45,018 bases of DNA, from the NCBI GenBank assembly GCA_045589695.1, contig JAZNPP010000069.1:1-45018 (forward strand). The letters are read 5' to 3'. Of the stretch, positions 24,919-33,598 are shown piece by piece. Within the stretch, counting starts at the first letter, position 1, and every line of letters starts with the position of its first letter. Under the pieces are notes generated by a model, which had not been told where the DNA came from, ran no database searches, and saw only the letters and a program-made list of their open reading frames with translations. A program made the position numbers and the translations under genes. This DNA comes from HGM04593 sp045589695 (lineage in GTDB: Bacteria > Bacteroidota > Bacteroidia > Bacteroidales > Bacteroidaceae).

Positions 24919-26101
24919 TTTTTCCGGTTACTGTACTTATGATTTCTCCGCCGCTCACTCTCGTTGTAATAGTATCGCCGACAGACACGCCGTCTAACGA
25001 ACGTACCGCCTTTCCGTTTATACGCGTTATGCTGTAACCGAGAGCAAGAATATGTTCGGGCGAAGCCGCATCAATGTATTTCTCATAAAGATTGAGCCTG
25101 TGGCGCTGCTCCTGCATATACATGGCTACCGAGGATGGCAGTTTCTGACATGCAGCCTGAAGACGGCGCCGTTCGTCGTCAAGCAGCGTCCGCACCCCCG
25201 TCGATATCGACTGGCGCGCATCGGCAAGCCTTGCAGCCTGACCGAGCATTGAATGTATCAGCAGTTCCGCGACTGCGGTAGGAGTCTTGACGCTCGTATG
25301 AGCGACTAAGTCAAGAACACTCTCGTCACGCTGGTGCCCTATGCCGGTTATTACCGGCAACGGGAATTGGGCGCAGTTGTTCGCAAGATCGTACGTGTCG
25401 AAACAAGAAAGGTCACTGACAGCCCCGCCGCCACGTATTATGACAACCGTGTCCCACATATCAATATCTGCGGCTATTCTTTCGAGAGCGGCGATAATGC
25501 CCTGCTCCACCCCGCTGCCCTGCATAGGAGAAGGAAATAGGCGGGTATAAAAGACAAAACCGTAACGGTTGTTCATGAGCTGGTCGCAGAAGTCGCCGTA
25601 TCCGGCAGCCGACGATGATGATATCACGGCGACGCGTTGCGGCAAAAGCGGAAAAGGGAGTTCCTTGTTGAGGTCTATTACCCCCTCATCGGTCAGCCGC
25701 TTTATTACATGCAGGCGTTTACGGGCCATGTCGCCCACCGTATACGACGGGTCGATGTCACAAACGTCGAGCGTATACCCATACAATTCATGAAAATTTA
25801 CGGAAACCTGCAGAAGCACCTTAAGCCCTGGCGAGAAAGGGCGGCCCGTCTGTTCGAGGAAGTAGGGACGCAAAAGCGTATATATACGAGACCAGACAGT
25901 TCCCCTCGCTTTCGCAATTATCTCGTCGGTAGCCTCGTCACGTTCGACAAGTTCTATGTAACAATGGCCGTTAGCCGCCTCACGCACCTCGCTCAACTCG
26001 CCCGTCACCCAATACCGCAACGGCAAGGCTTCACTGACAGCCCTGTTCACGAGACTGTTCAACGAATAGAGGCTGAATGGCTTTTCAAGACTGTTCATCA
26101 T
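24908..26101 (-). CDS. xseA: Exodeoxyribonuclease VII large subunit
   Basis: Catalytic subunit of exonuclease VII. The 397 residues begin with an OB-fold (FSLYSLNSLVNRAV, RYWVTGELSEVREAANGHCYIEL) and continue into the catalytic region with VAVISSSSAAGYGDF, VIIRGGGAVSDLSCFDTYDL and ITGIGHQRDESVLDLVAHTSVKTPTAVAELL. A coiled helical stretch and a short C-terminal barrel-like segment (LALGYSITRINGKAV) follow. Its start (two tandem ATGs) overlaps mnmA by 17 bases and its end overlaps xseB, so the three genes form one transcript. Confidence 0.95.
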   Translation of the reverse strand: MMNSLEKPFSLYSLNSLVNRAVSEALPLRYWVTGELSEVREAANGHCYIELVERDEATDEIIAKARGTVWSRIYTLLRPYFLEQTGRPFSPGLKVLLQVSVNFHELYGYTLDVCDIDPSYTVGDMARKRLHVIKRLTDEGVIDLNKELPFPLLPQRVAVISSSSAAGYGDFCDQLMNNRYGFVFYTRLFPSPMQGSGVEQGIIAALERIAADIDMWDTVVIIRGGGAVSDLSCFDTYDLANNCAQFPLPVITGIGHQRDESVLDLVAHTSVKTPTAVAELLIHSMLGQAARLADARQSISTGVRTLLDDERRRLQAACQKLPSSVAMYMQEQRHRLNLYEKYIDAASPEHILALGYSITRINGKAVRSLDGVSVGDTITTRVSGGEIISTVTGKNDA

Positions 26102-27203
26102 TCTTTGGAATCCATTGGTTTATACCACGTTGCTCGGCTATAAAGGCTCCTCCGACGACCATGTTGCCGCAATAGAAGACAGCCGACTGCCCCGGAGCTA
26201 TCGCCGAGACCGAATCATGCAGACGCACAAGCCAACGGCCGTCACCTGTAGGCTGCGGGGCGTCGCACCCGACAGGACGGCTGCGGTAACGCACACGCAC
26301 CGTAAGATTCTCAGGAACGCCGTCTACCCAAGAGGGTTCATCAATAAGCATATAACGTGTCCGCAATTGTTCCTCTTCGCCAAGCATTACCGTATTCTTC
26401 GCGGGATTTATCTTAATCACATACGCAGGATAGCCAAGAGCTATTCCAAGCCCTTTGCGTTGGCCTATAGTATAAAACGGGTAGCCTTTGTGCTTGCCGA
26501 GGAAGCGCCCATCGCTATCAACAAAAGAGCCACCGCCTAAGCGTTCAAGCCCCGGGACATACTCTTGGAGGAAGTCGCGATAATCGCCCGGAATAAAGCA
26601 GACCTCCATACTCTCGCCGGAACCGGCTACATGGTTAAATCCCCTTTCATCGAGATATTTTATAACATCACGTTTATCCCAGCCCCCAAGCGGGAATAGA
26701 GTTCTCGACAACTGCCGCTGCGTCAGTTTCCAAAGGAAATAGCTCTGGTCCTTGCGGTCGTCGTCACCCGTAACAATGTAATATTTCTTCTGCGGTTCTC
26801 TCAACCCCGCACTCTCAGTTCTACACTCCAAACTCTCAACCTTTACATAATGACCTGTCGCAATGAAAGCGCAGCCGAGAGCGTCGGCCCACTCCTCAAG
26901 CAACCGGAATTTCACTGTCGGGTTGCAGTTCACGCAAGGATTCGGGGTACAGCCGCGGAGATAGCTTTCGATGAACGGCTCAATAACCGATTTGCGAAAC
27001 CTTTCACGTACATCGGCGACATGATGTTCAATGCCCAACCTTGCGGCAAGAGCTGCGGCATTTTCGGCAGCAGAGAAGCCCGAGTCGCAAGTGACAAGAG
27101 TCAGTCCCACGACACGGAACCCTTGAGAAAGCAGCATGGTACAGACAGCCGTACTGTCTATTCCGCCGCTCATTCCCACCAAAACGCTTTTATCTGAAGG
27201 CAT
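26085..27203 (-). CDS. mnmA: tRNA-specific 2-thiouridylase
   Basis: Installs the 2-thio group on U34 of tRNAs for Lys, Glu and Gln. The 372 residues contain the PP-loop SGGIDS (12-17), RGCTPNPCVNCNPTVKF with likely catalytic C93, and VCFIPGDYRDF with the second cysteine C202. GQRKGLGIALG lies in the central barrel. A ~20-residue insert of low conservation (about 122-140) separates the ATPase half from KKYYIVTGDDDRKDQSYFL. It is divergent from the MATE gene, with a -7 box about 78 bases upstream. Confidence 0.95.
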   Translation of the reverse strand: MPSDKSVLVGMSGGIDSTAVCTMLLSQGFRVVGLTLVTCDSGFSAAENAAALAARLGIEHHVADVRERFRKSVIEPFIESYLRGCTPNPCVNCNPTVKFRLLEEWADALGCAFIATGHYVKVESLECRTESAGLREPQKKYYIVTGDDDRKDQSYFLWKLTQRQLSRTLFPLGGWDKRDVIKYLDERGFNHVAGSGESMEVCFIPGDYRDFLQEYVPGLERLGGGSFVDSDGRFLGKHKGYPFYTIGQRKGLGIALGYPAYVIKINPAKNTVMLGEEEQLRTRYMLIDEPSWVDGVPENLTVRVRYRSRPVGCDAPQPTGDGRWLVRLHDSVSAIAPGQSAVFYCGNMVVGGAFIAEQRGINQWIPKNDEQS

Positions 27204-27238
27204 ATTATGTTATTGTTTTTTCTGTCAAAAAAAATCAC

Positions 27239-27288
27239 TATTTTTGCAAAGGCGTTTTTTAGTTATTCGCCGCCTTTGTACAAAGATA
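27239..27288. promoter_or_regulatory. Overlapping divergent promoters, mnmA / MATE
   Basis: TATTTTTG at 27239-27246 (plus strand) and TATCTTTG on the minus strand at 27281-27288 match TAnnTTTG. They point at each other's upstream region, so the two transcripts would overlap by roughly 20 bases at their 5' ends. Between them lies an 8-bp inverted repeat, CAAAGGCG (27247-27254) and CGCCTTTG (27271-27278), a possible operator. Confidence 0.45.
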
Positions 27289-27337
27289 TATTTTTTTCAC
27301 TACCATACATTCAACAAAGCGATAATTATATTTTTTT

Positions 27338-28717
27338 ATGAGTAAAACAGGCGAAAGGAAGGTCCCGACCGAACTTGGAACGGAGAATGTAGGCAGGCTG
27401 CTTATCCAATATGCCATACCGGCAATCATTGCGCAGACAGCCGCTTCGCTATACAACATGATTGACAGCATTTTCATAGGACACATCCCCGATGTCGGCG
27501 CCGACGCCATTTCGGGACTTGCCACAACATTCCCGTTCATGAACCTGTCGGCAGCATTCGGCGCTATGGTCGGCGTGGGAGGAGCTACGCAATTGTCGGT
27601 AAGGCTGGGACAACGCGACTACGATTCCGCAAAGACAATATTGGGCAACCTCGTGACGCTGAATATCATCGTCGGCATTCTTTTCGCAGGCGTTTCGCTG
27701 CTGTTCCTTGACGAAATTCTGTTCTTCTTCGGAGCGAGCGACACGACATTGCCGTTCGCGCGTGACTTCATGAAGGTAATCCTTTTCGGAAACGTCATCA
27801 CGCACCTCTATTTTGGAATAAACGCCGCTCTAAGAGCGTCGGGACACCCAAAGCAGGCCATGTACGCTACAATAATCACCGTTATAATGAACATTGTTCT
27901 CGCGCCGATATTCATATATATTCTCGGCTGGGGCATAAAAGGCGCGGCTACGGCGACAATACTCGCTCAATGCACGACGCTTGCATGGCAGATAAGGCTG
28001 CTCAGCAACCCCAACGAACTGCTGCACCTGCAAAGAGGTATATACAAACTCAGAAAAGATATTGTCAAGGCCATTCTCAGCATCGGCATGTCGCCGTTCT
28101 TCATCAACGCCGCCGGATGTATTGTGGTGATAATCATAAACAAGGGACTAAGAACTTACAGCGAGAACGGAGACATGTCAATAGCCGCATACGGAATAGC
28201 CAACAGGGTACAGTTCATCTTCCTGATGATTGTACTTGGACTTACACAGGGAATGCAGCCCATTGTAGGATACAACTACGGCGCCCGCAGATACGACAGA
28301 GTCAGGAGAGCGCTCATGCTTACAATCTTCGGGGCCACTGTTGTCACGACCGCAGGATTCATTATAGCGGAGTTCATTCCCGAAACGGTAGCGAGAGCAT
28401 TCACCACTGAGGGCAACCTCATTGAAATGTCAGCCTGGGCAATGCGCATAATGTCATTGGTCATGCCTTTCATCGGAATGCAGATTGTCACCACAAACTT
28501 TTTTCAGAGTATCGGCATGGTAAAGAAGTCGATATTCCTCTCACTTACAAGACAGGTTCTTATGCTGATACCTTTATTGATAATACTTCCCATTTTCATC
28601 GGAGAAAAAGGCGTATGGTACAGCATGCCTGTTTCAGACTTTATAGCGGCTCTTCTCACTATCATCATGCTTTTCGTCCAATTCAGAGAGTGGAAGAGAG
28701 ACAATATGAACATTTAA
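27338..28717 (+). CDS. MATE family multidrug/toxin extrusion transporter
   Basis: A 459-residue inner-membrane cation-coupled exporter with about twelve helices in two pseudo-symmetric halves. The N-terminal half contains IPAIIAQTAASLYNMIDSIFIGH and GAMVGVGGATQLSVRLGQ, and the second half ILSIGMSPFFINAAGCIVV and GLTQGMQPIVGYNYGARRYDRV, characteristic of the MATE DinF/MepA-like branch. The substrate is not predictable from sequence. It is followed after 12 bases by the cytidylate-kinase-like gene, suggesting a three-gene operon with the phosphodiesterase. Confidence 0.92.
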   Translation: MSKTGERKVPTELGTENVGRLLIQYAIPAIIAQTAASLYNMIDSIFIGHIPDVGADAISGLATTFPFMNLSAAFGAMVGVGGATQLSVRLGQRDYDSAKTILGNLVTLNIIVGILFAGVSLLFLDEILFFFGASDTTLPFARDFMKVILFGNVITHLYFGINAALRASGHPKQAMYATIITVIMNIVLAPIFIYILGWGIKGAATATILAQCTTLAWQIRLLSNPNELLHLQRGIYKLRKDIVKAILSIGMSPFFINAAGCIVVIIINKGLRTYSENGDMSIAAYGIANRVQFIFLMIVLGLTQGMQPIVGYNYGARRYDRVRRALMLTIFGATVVTTAGFIIAEFIPETVARAFTTEGNLIEMSAWAMRIMSLVMPFIGMQIVTTNFFQSIGMVKKSIFLSLTRQVLMLIPLLIILPIFIGEKGVWYSMPVSDFIAALLTIIMLFVQFREWKRDNMNI

Positions 28718-28729
28718 GACCTTCGCGAC

Positions 28730-29350
28730 ATGGACAAATTCGTTATTTCTATCGGACGCCAGCCTGGAAGCGGCGGCAAGGAGATCGCCGAAAAACTGGC
28801 AGAACGCCTGAACATAAAGGTTTATGACAAGACCTTGCTTGAGGTCGCAGCAAGAGAGAGCGGTATTGACACAACTGTTTTCGAGCAAGCCGACGAGCAG
28901 GAGGTAAGCGCCTTTTTCGGAGGCTGGTTCAGCATCCACGGCTCTATGGGCGACTATATCCCGAGCAACAACTACATGGGAAACAACAAACTTTTCGAGA
29001 TTCAGAGCGAAGCTATCAGGAACGTTGCCGAAAACGAGAGTTGTATTATCGTAGGCCGCTGCGCTGAATACGTGCTGAGAGACCACCCCGCATTGCTGAG
29101 CGTATTCATAACCGCCGACTATGACGACAGAATCGAAAGAGTTATGAAGCGAGAGGGGATTGGACAGGAGAAAGCTGCCGAGTTCATAGAGAAAAGCGAC
29201 AAACGCCGCCGCTCCTACCACGACTACTACGCCACTACCCGCTGGGGCGAAGCCAAGTGCTATGACCTATGCATAAACTCTTCACGCATGGGAGTTGAAG
29301 GAAGCGTTGAGTTTCTGTACCGGTTCATCAAAGAGTACTTCGAGAAGTGA
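28730..29350 (+). CDS. Cytidylate kinase-like P-loop protein
   Basis: A 206-residue protein of the cytidylate kinase-like family. The P-loop is ISIGRQPGSGGKEIAEKLAERL (loop residues 9-19), followed by VYDKTLLEVAARESGI, a SCIIVGRCAEYVL strand and an arginine-rich lid (KSDKRRRSYHDYYATTRWGEAKCYDLCINSS in part). It differs from canonical Cmk in the Q-P-G-S-G-G-K loop and in the lid, so nucleotide or another substrate is undetermined. It overlaps the next gene by 4 bases (GTGA). Confidence 0.85.
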   Translation: MDKFVISIGRQPGSGGKEIAEKLAERLNIKVYDKTLLEVAARESGIDTTVFEQADEQEVSAFFGGWFSIHGSMGDYIPSNNYMGNNKLFEIQSEAIRNVAENESCIIVGRCAEYVLRDHPALLSVFITADYDDRIERVMKREGIGQEKAAEFIEKSDKRRRSYHDYYATTRWGEAKCYDLCINSSRMGVEGSVEFLYRFIKEYFEK

Positions 29351-29835
29351 AACGAATAGGTATTCTATCGGACACACACGGCTGGTGGGACGAGAAGTAC
29401 GCACGCCACTTTTCGGACTGCGACGAGATTTGGCATGCGGGAGACATTGGCAGCACCCTGATAATTGACCGTTTGGAGAGCATTTGCCATGTACGTGCCG
29501 TCTACGGCAACATCGACGGGCAGGAAGCCAGGCTGAGATTCAGCGAAACGCTGCGGTTCAAGGTCGAGGAGTGCAATGTAATACTTAAACACATCGGCGG
29601 TTACCCAGGGAAATATGACCCGTCAATAAGGGCTCTTCTCTACAAGGAGCAGCCGCAGTTGTTCGTTGCGGGACATTCTCATATTTTAAAGGTACAGTAT
29701 GACAAGGTGATTGATTGCCTGCACGTAAACCCCGGCGCTGCGGGCAAACAAGGCTGGCAACAGGTACGAACATTAATAAAATTGACCATTGACGGCAAGA
29801 ACGTTAAAGACTTGGAAGTGATTGAATTGGCTTGA
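29347..29835 (+). CDS. YfcE/MJ0936-type metallophosphoesterase
   Basis: A 162-residue calcineurin-like phosphodiesterase of the small bacterial and archaeal type. Metal-binding motifs in order: ILSDTHGWWD, WHAGDIGS, VYGNIDG, ILKHIGGYPG and VAGHSHI with NPGAAG. Such proteins hydrolyse phosphodiester bonds in model substrates; the physiological target is unknown. Translation starts at a GTG (29347) whose last two bases form part of the preceding stop codon, showing tight coupling to the kinase-like gene. Confidence 0.9.
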   Translation: MKRIGILSDTHGWWDEKYARHFSDCDEIWHAGDIGSTLIIDRLESICHVRAVYGNIDGQEARLRFSETLRFKVEECNVILKHIGGYPGKYDPSIRALLYKEQPQLFVAGHSHILKVQYDKVIDCLHVNPGAAGKQGWQQVRTLIKLTIDGKNVKDLEVIELA

Positions 29836-29885
29836 TACGAATTTTTATTTATTGAAATACATTTTTATAATATATATTAAAAGCG

Positions 29886-29893
29886 TACCTTTG
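29886..29893 (+). promoter_or_regulatory. -7 promoter box for the secreted endonuclease
   Basis: TACCTTTG matches TAnnTTTG and lies 39 bases before the endonuclease ATG, downstream of a very AT-rich run at 29838-29880. Confidence 0.5.
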
Positions 29894-29932
29894 CAGAGCA
29901 TTGACGGAATCTGACACAGACAAAATAATATA

Positions 29933-32011
29933 ATGAAAAGACTATTTACACAATTCATGTTGCTGCTGTTTGTGACGACAGCAGTGGCTCAATCCGAATA
30001 TTACAGCAGCATTGACGGTAAGAATGGAGGCGCGACCCTGAAGAACGCGCTTTACAATCTTATAAAGAATCATAAGCAGATAAGCTACGGAAGCGGTTCA
30101 AGCAGCACATGGGGAGCATTCTACACTACCGATGCCGTCATCGAGAACGGCAAACGCCGTGTTCTGGACATGTATTCAAGCGAAAAACGCTACTTCGGGA
30201 GCAAAGGTGATGCCATCAGCGACATGAATATCGAGCATAGCGTAGCCAAAAGTTGGTGGGGAGGTACAAAAAACAACGCCTATTGCGACCTGCATCACCT
30301 GAACCCTTCGGACAAAGACGCAAACAGCCGCAAGAGCAACTACCCGCTCGGCGAGCTTACAAGCGTAAGTTGGGATAATGGCGTGACATTTGTAGGAAAA
30401 GCTAACATCGACGGAAGCTCGCAGAACGCATATGAGCCTTGCGATGAATACAAGGGCGACTTCGCACGCACATTCATGTATATGTTCACCTGTTACCAGG
30501 ACCTTACATGGGAATATACATGGATGAACTATGAGAATAGCGCCTACCCTACACTCAAGCCCTGGGCCGTGAAACTGCTTCTCAAATGGCATAAGGAGGA
30601 CCCTGTAAGCGAGAAAGAGGTAAACCGCAACAATGCGGTATATGCCGTACAGGGAAACCGTAACCCTTATATTGACTACCCGCAGCTGGCCGACTACGTC
30701 TGGGGCGACTCAATTAATTATGTATTTCACCTGAACGGCGATGTCGAGGACGGAAGCGGCAGCATTGGCGGCGGCACCGGCGGAGACGGCACTGAGATTG
30801 AGGGCGGCTGGACAGAGTATATCAACGAAAACTTCGACGGCACGTCAATGGTATTCACGACCCAGGAAACTACAGGAAACTATCCCTGGGAACTGAGTTC
30901 ATATTACAAACTGGCATTAGCGTCGTCCTACAACAGCGACACGGAAACAGGCAACGACGCCGAGAGCTGGCTGATATCACCTTCAATAGACCTTTCAAAA
31001 GCCGAACAGGCGAAAATATCTTTTGACTATGTAATACGCTATTGCCAATCGGGCAAGGCGAGCGAATACCACCAATTGCTTATAAGCAAGGATTACAGCG
31101 GCGATGTTGAAGAGGTTGCATGGGATATTATCGACTTCGGAGCAGCAGTGAATGAAACGGACTGGAGCCTGACCGAAGTCAAAGACATTGAGATACCGGC
31201 AAAATACTTGGGCGAGAAGAGTGTGACAATTGCATTCTATTACAAAGGCACAGCCGTAAAATCCGGAACATTCGAAATTGACAATTTCATTCTGCAAGCT
31301 ATAGAAGGCGACGGAAATGAAGGCGGCGGCGACGGAAACGAGGGAGACGGCAATGAAGGCGGAGGCAACGAGGGTACGACAGGCGGAAACGACGGCAATT
31401 TCACAGGGAACAGTTTCACGCTTGTTACAGACGCCGCACAGCTGACAGCGGGCGACTCTATCCTTATCGTATACGAGAACTACGTCATGGGAGCTTCGGC
31501 AGGCAACTACCGAAACAACACGGATGTCATGACAAGCAACGGAACAGTGACATACCTTGCCGCAGACGCCCAGAAAATTATTCTCGAAGAGGGAGCTGTT
31601 GAAGGCACATTCGCCCTAAACGTAGGAGACGGCTACCTTGCTGCGGTCTCAAGCAGCAGCAACTATTTAAAAACGGCAACAGCCGTCGATGCGAACAGCA
31701 GCTGGAAGATAACTGTCGGCAGCGACGCTATTGCGACAATTCAGGCACAAGGCGACAAGACACGCAATATAATACAGTACAACACTTCTTCTCCCCGCTT
31801 TTCATGCTACAATGGCAGTCAGAAGCTTGTAAACATTTATGCAAAATCACCTGTCACGACCATCGTAAGGGAGATTAAGTGCGGTAAGAATCTTAACATA
31901 TATTCGTTGGCTGGCGTATACGTCGGTAAGCTTGCAGAAAATGAAAACACGCCAAGCTGCCTTAAAAGAGGCATATACATTATCGACGGAAAGAAAATTT
32001 TTGTAAAGTGA
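29933..32011 (+). CDS. Secreted endonuclease I with C-terminal surface/sorting tag
   Basis: A 692-residue exported nuclease. A signal peptide (about 1-20, ending TTAVAQ) precedes an endonuclease I (EndoI) domain at about 22-265, with the catalytic NIEHSVAKSWWGG (H102) and DLHHLNPSDKDANSRKSNYPLGE (H121/H122, N131) motifs. A second domain at about 290-455 (WLISPSIDLSKAEQAKISFDY) resembles a choice-of-anchor J / MAM-like beta sandwich. A repetitive Gly/Asn/Glu linker (456-490) leads to another beta domain and a C-terminal tag ending RGIYIIDGKKIFVK. Likely degrades extracellular nucleic acids. It has its own promoter and a strong terminator. Confidence 0.88.
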   Translation: MKRLFTQFMLLLFVTTAVAQSEYYSSIDGKNGGATLKNALYNLIKNHKQISYGSGSSSTWGAFYTTDAVIENGKRRVLDMYSSEKRYFGSKGDAISDMNIEHSVAKSWWGGTKNNAYCDLHHLNPSDKDANSRKSNYPLGELTSVSWDNGVTFVGKANIDGSSQNAYEPCDEYKGDFARTFMYMFTCYQDLTWEYTWMNYENSAYPTLKPWAVKLLLKWHKEDPVSEKEVNRNNAVYAVQGNRNPYIDYPQLADYVWGDSINYVFHLNGDVEDGSGSIGGGTGGDGTEIEGGWTEYINENFDGTSMVFTTQETTGNYPWELSSYYKLALASSYNSDTETGNDAESWLISPSIDLSKAEQAKISFDYVIRYCQSGKASEYHQLLISKDYSGDVEEVAWDIIDFGAAVNETDWSLTEVKDIEIPAKYLGEKSVTIAFYYKGTAVKSGTFEIDNFILQAIEGDGNEGGGDGNEGDGNEGGGNEGTTGGNDGNFTGNSFTLVTDAAQLTAGDSILIVYENYVMGASAGNYRNNTDVMTSNGTVTYLAADAQKIILEEGAVEGTFALNVGDGYLAAVSSSSNYLKTATAVDANSSWKITVGSDAIATIQAQGDKTRNIIQYNTSSPRFSCYNGSQKLVNIYAKSPVTTIVREIKCGKNLNIYSLAGVYVGKLAENENTPSCLKRGIYIIDGKKIFVK
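31311..31401 (+). repeat. In-gene Gly/Asn/Glu tandem linker repeat
   Basis: Imperfect repeats of GAY-GGM-AAY-GAR type codons encode about 30 residues rich in G, N, E and D (units such as GDGNEGG) between two beta domains of the endonuclease. Being tandem, the tract could vary in length between strains. Confidence 0.7.
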
Positions 32012-32022
32012 CTTTAACTTAC

Positions 32023-32067
32023 AATAAGCATACAAGGGACGGCTCAGCCGTCCCTTGTATGCTTATT
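32023..32067. terminator. Bidirectional terminator after the endonuclease
   Basis: A perfect 21-bp stem (32023-32043 with 32047-32067) with loop TCA; arms begin AATAAGCATACAAGGG. It lies between the endonuclease and the convergent 111-residue membrane protein gene and is flanked by T/A-rich ends on both strands. Confidence 0.9.
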
Positions 32068-32081
32068 TATTCATAAAAAGT

Positions 32082-32417
32082 CTACTTCAGTTTTTCCGAC
32101 TCCGCAGGAATACGATAGGCCGTATAAAGCTCTATCAAGGCAGCGCACGTCAAAAGCAGAATCCATTCGTTGCTGCTGCACACGAACATGGCTACGCCCG
32201 CTGCTATGAACAGCACGCCGGCCAGTTGTTGCTGCATGACAAGACGACGCAACGTCAAAGACGTATTGCGGGGACGCAACGCAAACTGGGCAAATGCGAA
32301 CAGGACTGCGCCTGTGATATATATGTAAGCATAATACTCCGGCATGAACATTCTTGCCACCGCACCGAAAAGCAACGCGGCAGCACCTACTATGTATACA
32401 ACTTTAAAAAACTTCAT
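32082..32417 (-). CDS. Small four-helix membrane protein
   Basis: A 111-residue integral membrane protein with predicted helices near residues 4-24, 30-47, 63-82 and 84-102. No motif I recognise is present; the loop between helices 2 and 3 is basic (RPRNTSLTLRR) and should be cytoplasmic. It follows divIC by one base, so the two are almost certainly co-transcribed, hinting at an envelope or cell-division-linked role without proof. Confidence 0.65.
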   Translation of the reverse strand: MKFFKVVYIVGAAALLFGAVARMFMPEYYAYIYITGAVLFAFAQFALRPRNTSLTLRRLVMQQQLAGVLFIAAGVAMFVCSSNEWILLLTCAALIELYTAYRIPAESEKLK

Positions 32418-32418
32418 A

Positions 32419-32745
32419 TCACTTCTCTTTAATTACAAAAACCTCTTCATCCTCTTTCGTCATACCGTACTTGTCACGCGCCAGATCCTCGATCGCGTTT
32501 ATATCGCCACGATAGTCAAGCTGCGACTGCAACTTCACAATTTCGGCAGAGTCGCGTTTCATAACAGCTATTTCATTCTCGAGTTCTGAAATTTTATGCT
32601 GATTCTTGAAGTGCATTATCACGTTCTTGTCATCAACGACGAAAATTATCAATAAAAAGACTATGGTCACAGAGAGGTACTTGTGCCTTTTAATCCAACT
32701 TATAAAAGGCTTACACTGTTTGAATATATGCAATATCTTTTTCAT
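32419..32745 (-). CDS. FtsB/DivIC family septum formation protein
   Basis: A 108-residue bitopic membrane protein: basic cytoplasmic N-terminus, one membrane helix (about 23-40, YLSVTIVFLLIIFVV), then a periplasmic coiled coil (KISELENEIAVMKRDSAEIVKLQSQLDY) and a short C-terminal segment ending LARDKYGMTKEDEEVFVIKEK. The ARDKYGM...EEVFV pattern is typical of DivIC/FtsB, which joins FtsL and FtsQ in the divisome. A TACCTTTG box lies only 4 bases upstream of the ATG, so the message may be leaderless or start elsewhere. Confidence 0.85.
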   Translation of the reverse strand: MKKILHIFKQCKPFISWIKRHKYLSVTIVFLLIIFVVDDKNVIMHFKNQHKISELENEIAVMKRDSAEIVKLQSQLDYRGDINAIEDLARDKYGMTKEDEEVFVIKEK

Positions 32746-32802
32746 AACGCAAAGGTAGGATTTTTTGCATTAAATGCAAATATGTCGAGAGAGGTATGAG
32801 GT

Positions 32803-32926
32803 TTAACGAAGAAAGCGAAGCTTCGACGGCATGAGCAGCATCTCGTCAAGCGCAGCATCGCTGAAAGTGATGCCGCTTGGGTTGCGATTGCGAATGCCGC
32901 CAACAGATTAACGATTAATGATGAAC
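32803..32926 (+). repeat. Intergenic hairpin repeat, copy 2
   Basis: The 104-base core (32812-32915) matches copy 3 at 102 of 104 positions and is inverted relative to copy 1. Its hairpin (32848-32878) has AAGCG/CGCTT outer arms, a CA bulge, the 7-bp stem GCATCGC/GTGATGC and loop TGAAA. TTAACGA-type words flank both ends. It sits in the divergent space between divIC and the transporter gene, where it cannot act as a terminator for either. Confidence 0.9.
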
Positions 32927-32983
32927 GATGCTATATGGTTATCTTAGTCATTTTGGTGACTTTAAAAATCTAATATTTTCAAT

Positions 32984-33598
32984 ATGCAACAGACATTCCG
33001 TTCAGCGATAATTTCGGGAATAGCCGTTGGCATAGCCGGATGGGGCTATCTCGCTTTCCCGAACATAATAGGAGCTGTTCTATTCTCGTTCGGGCTTCTG
33101 ACTGTGATAAATTACAAACTGAAACTTTATACAGGAACAGCCGGATTCGTGCCTTTGCGTTACGAAGACGGCCGTAGCCGTTGGCTACGTGCCATAGGAG
33201 AACTGCTGTTAATACTCTTTGCCAACATCTGCGGTTGCTTCCTGGTCTCTCTGCTTACGCGTCTCTCTCCGCTTGAGTTGGGAACGCAGGCTCAGACTAT
33301 TCTTGAGAGCCGTCTTGCGCTCGGTCCGTTGCGTGCCGGTCTTCTTGCGATAGGCTGCGGCTTCATCATGACAACGGTGGTGACGTTCGCGCGCGAGGGC
33401 AAGCCTCTGGCGCTCCTTTTCGGCGTGCCTCTCTTTATAAACTGCGGCTTCCCGCATTGCCTTGCCGACGCATTCTATTACATGACCGTCCCTGTGTCAT
33501 ACACAAGCGAGCATCTGCTTGAACTGTGTATGCTTTATCCATGTCTCGTCGTAGGAAACTTCATAGGCTGCAACCTTTATCGGTTTATTAACGTTTAA
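32984..33598 (+). CDS. Formate/nitrite transporter (FNT) family-like membrane protein
   Basis: A 204-residue integral membrane protein with about six helices. IISGIAVGIAGWGYLAF, FSFGLLTVINYKLKLYTGTAGF and especially GFPHCLADAFYYMTV resemble the FNT fold, where GF-x-H-x-x-A-N-M-F carries the central pore histidine; that His is present. It is shorter than typical FNT channels (about 260-280 residues), mainly at the N-terminus. Substrate could be formate, nitrite or another small monoacid. The gene is bracketed by two direct copies of the intergenic repeat, and its stop codon lies at the edge of the second. Confidence 0.7.
   Translation: MQQTFRSAIISGIAVGIAGWGYLAFPNIIGAVLFSFGLLTVINYKLKLYTGTAGFVPLRYEDGRSRWLRAIGELLLILFANICGCFLVSLLTRLSPLELGTQAQTILESRLALGPLRAGLLAIGCGFIMTTVVTFAREGKPLALLFGVPLFINCGFPHCLADAFYYMTVPVSYTSEHLLELCMLYPCLVVGNFIGCNLYRFINV

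Noticed and set aside
27338..29835. MATE, kinase-like and phosphodiesterase genes as a defence or signalling module
   Set aside because: Each has an ordinary family explanation and there is no effector or sensor domain to support a defence system.
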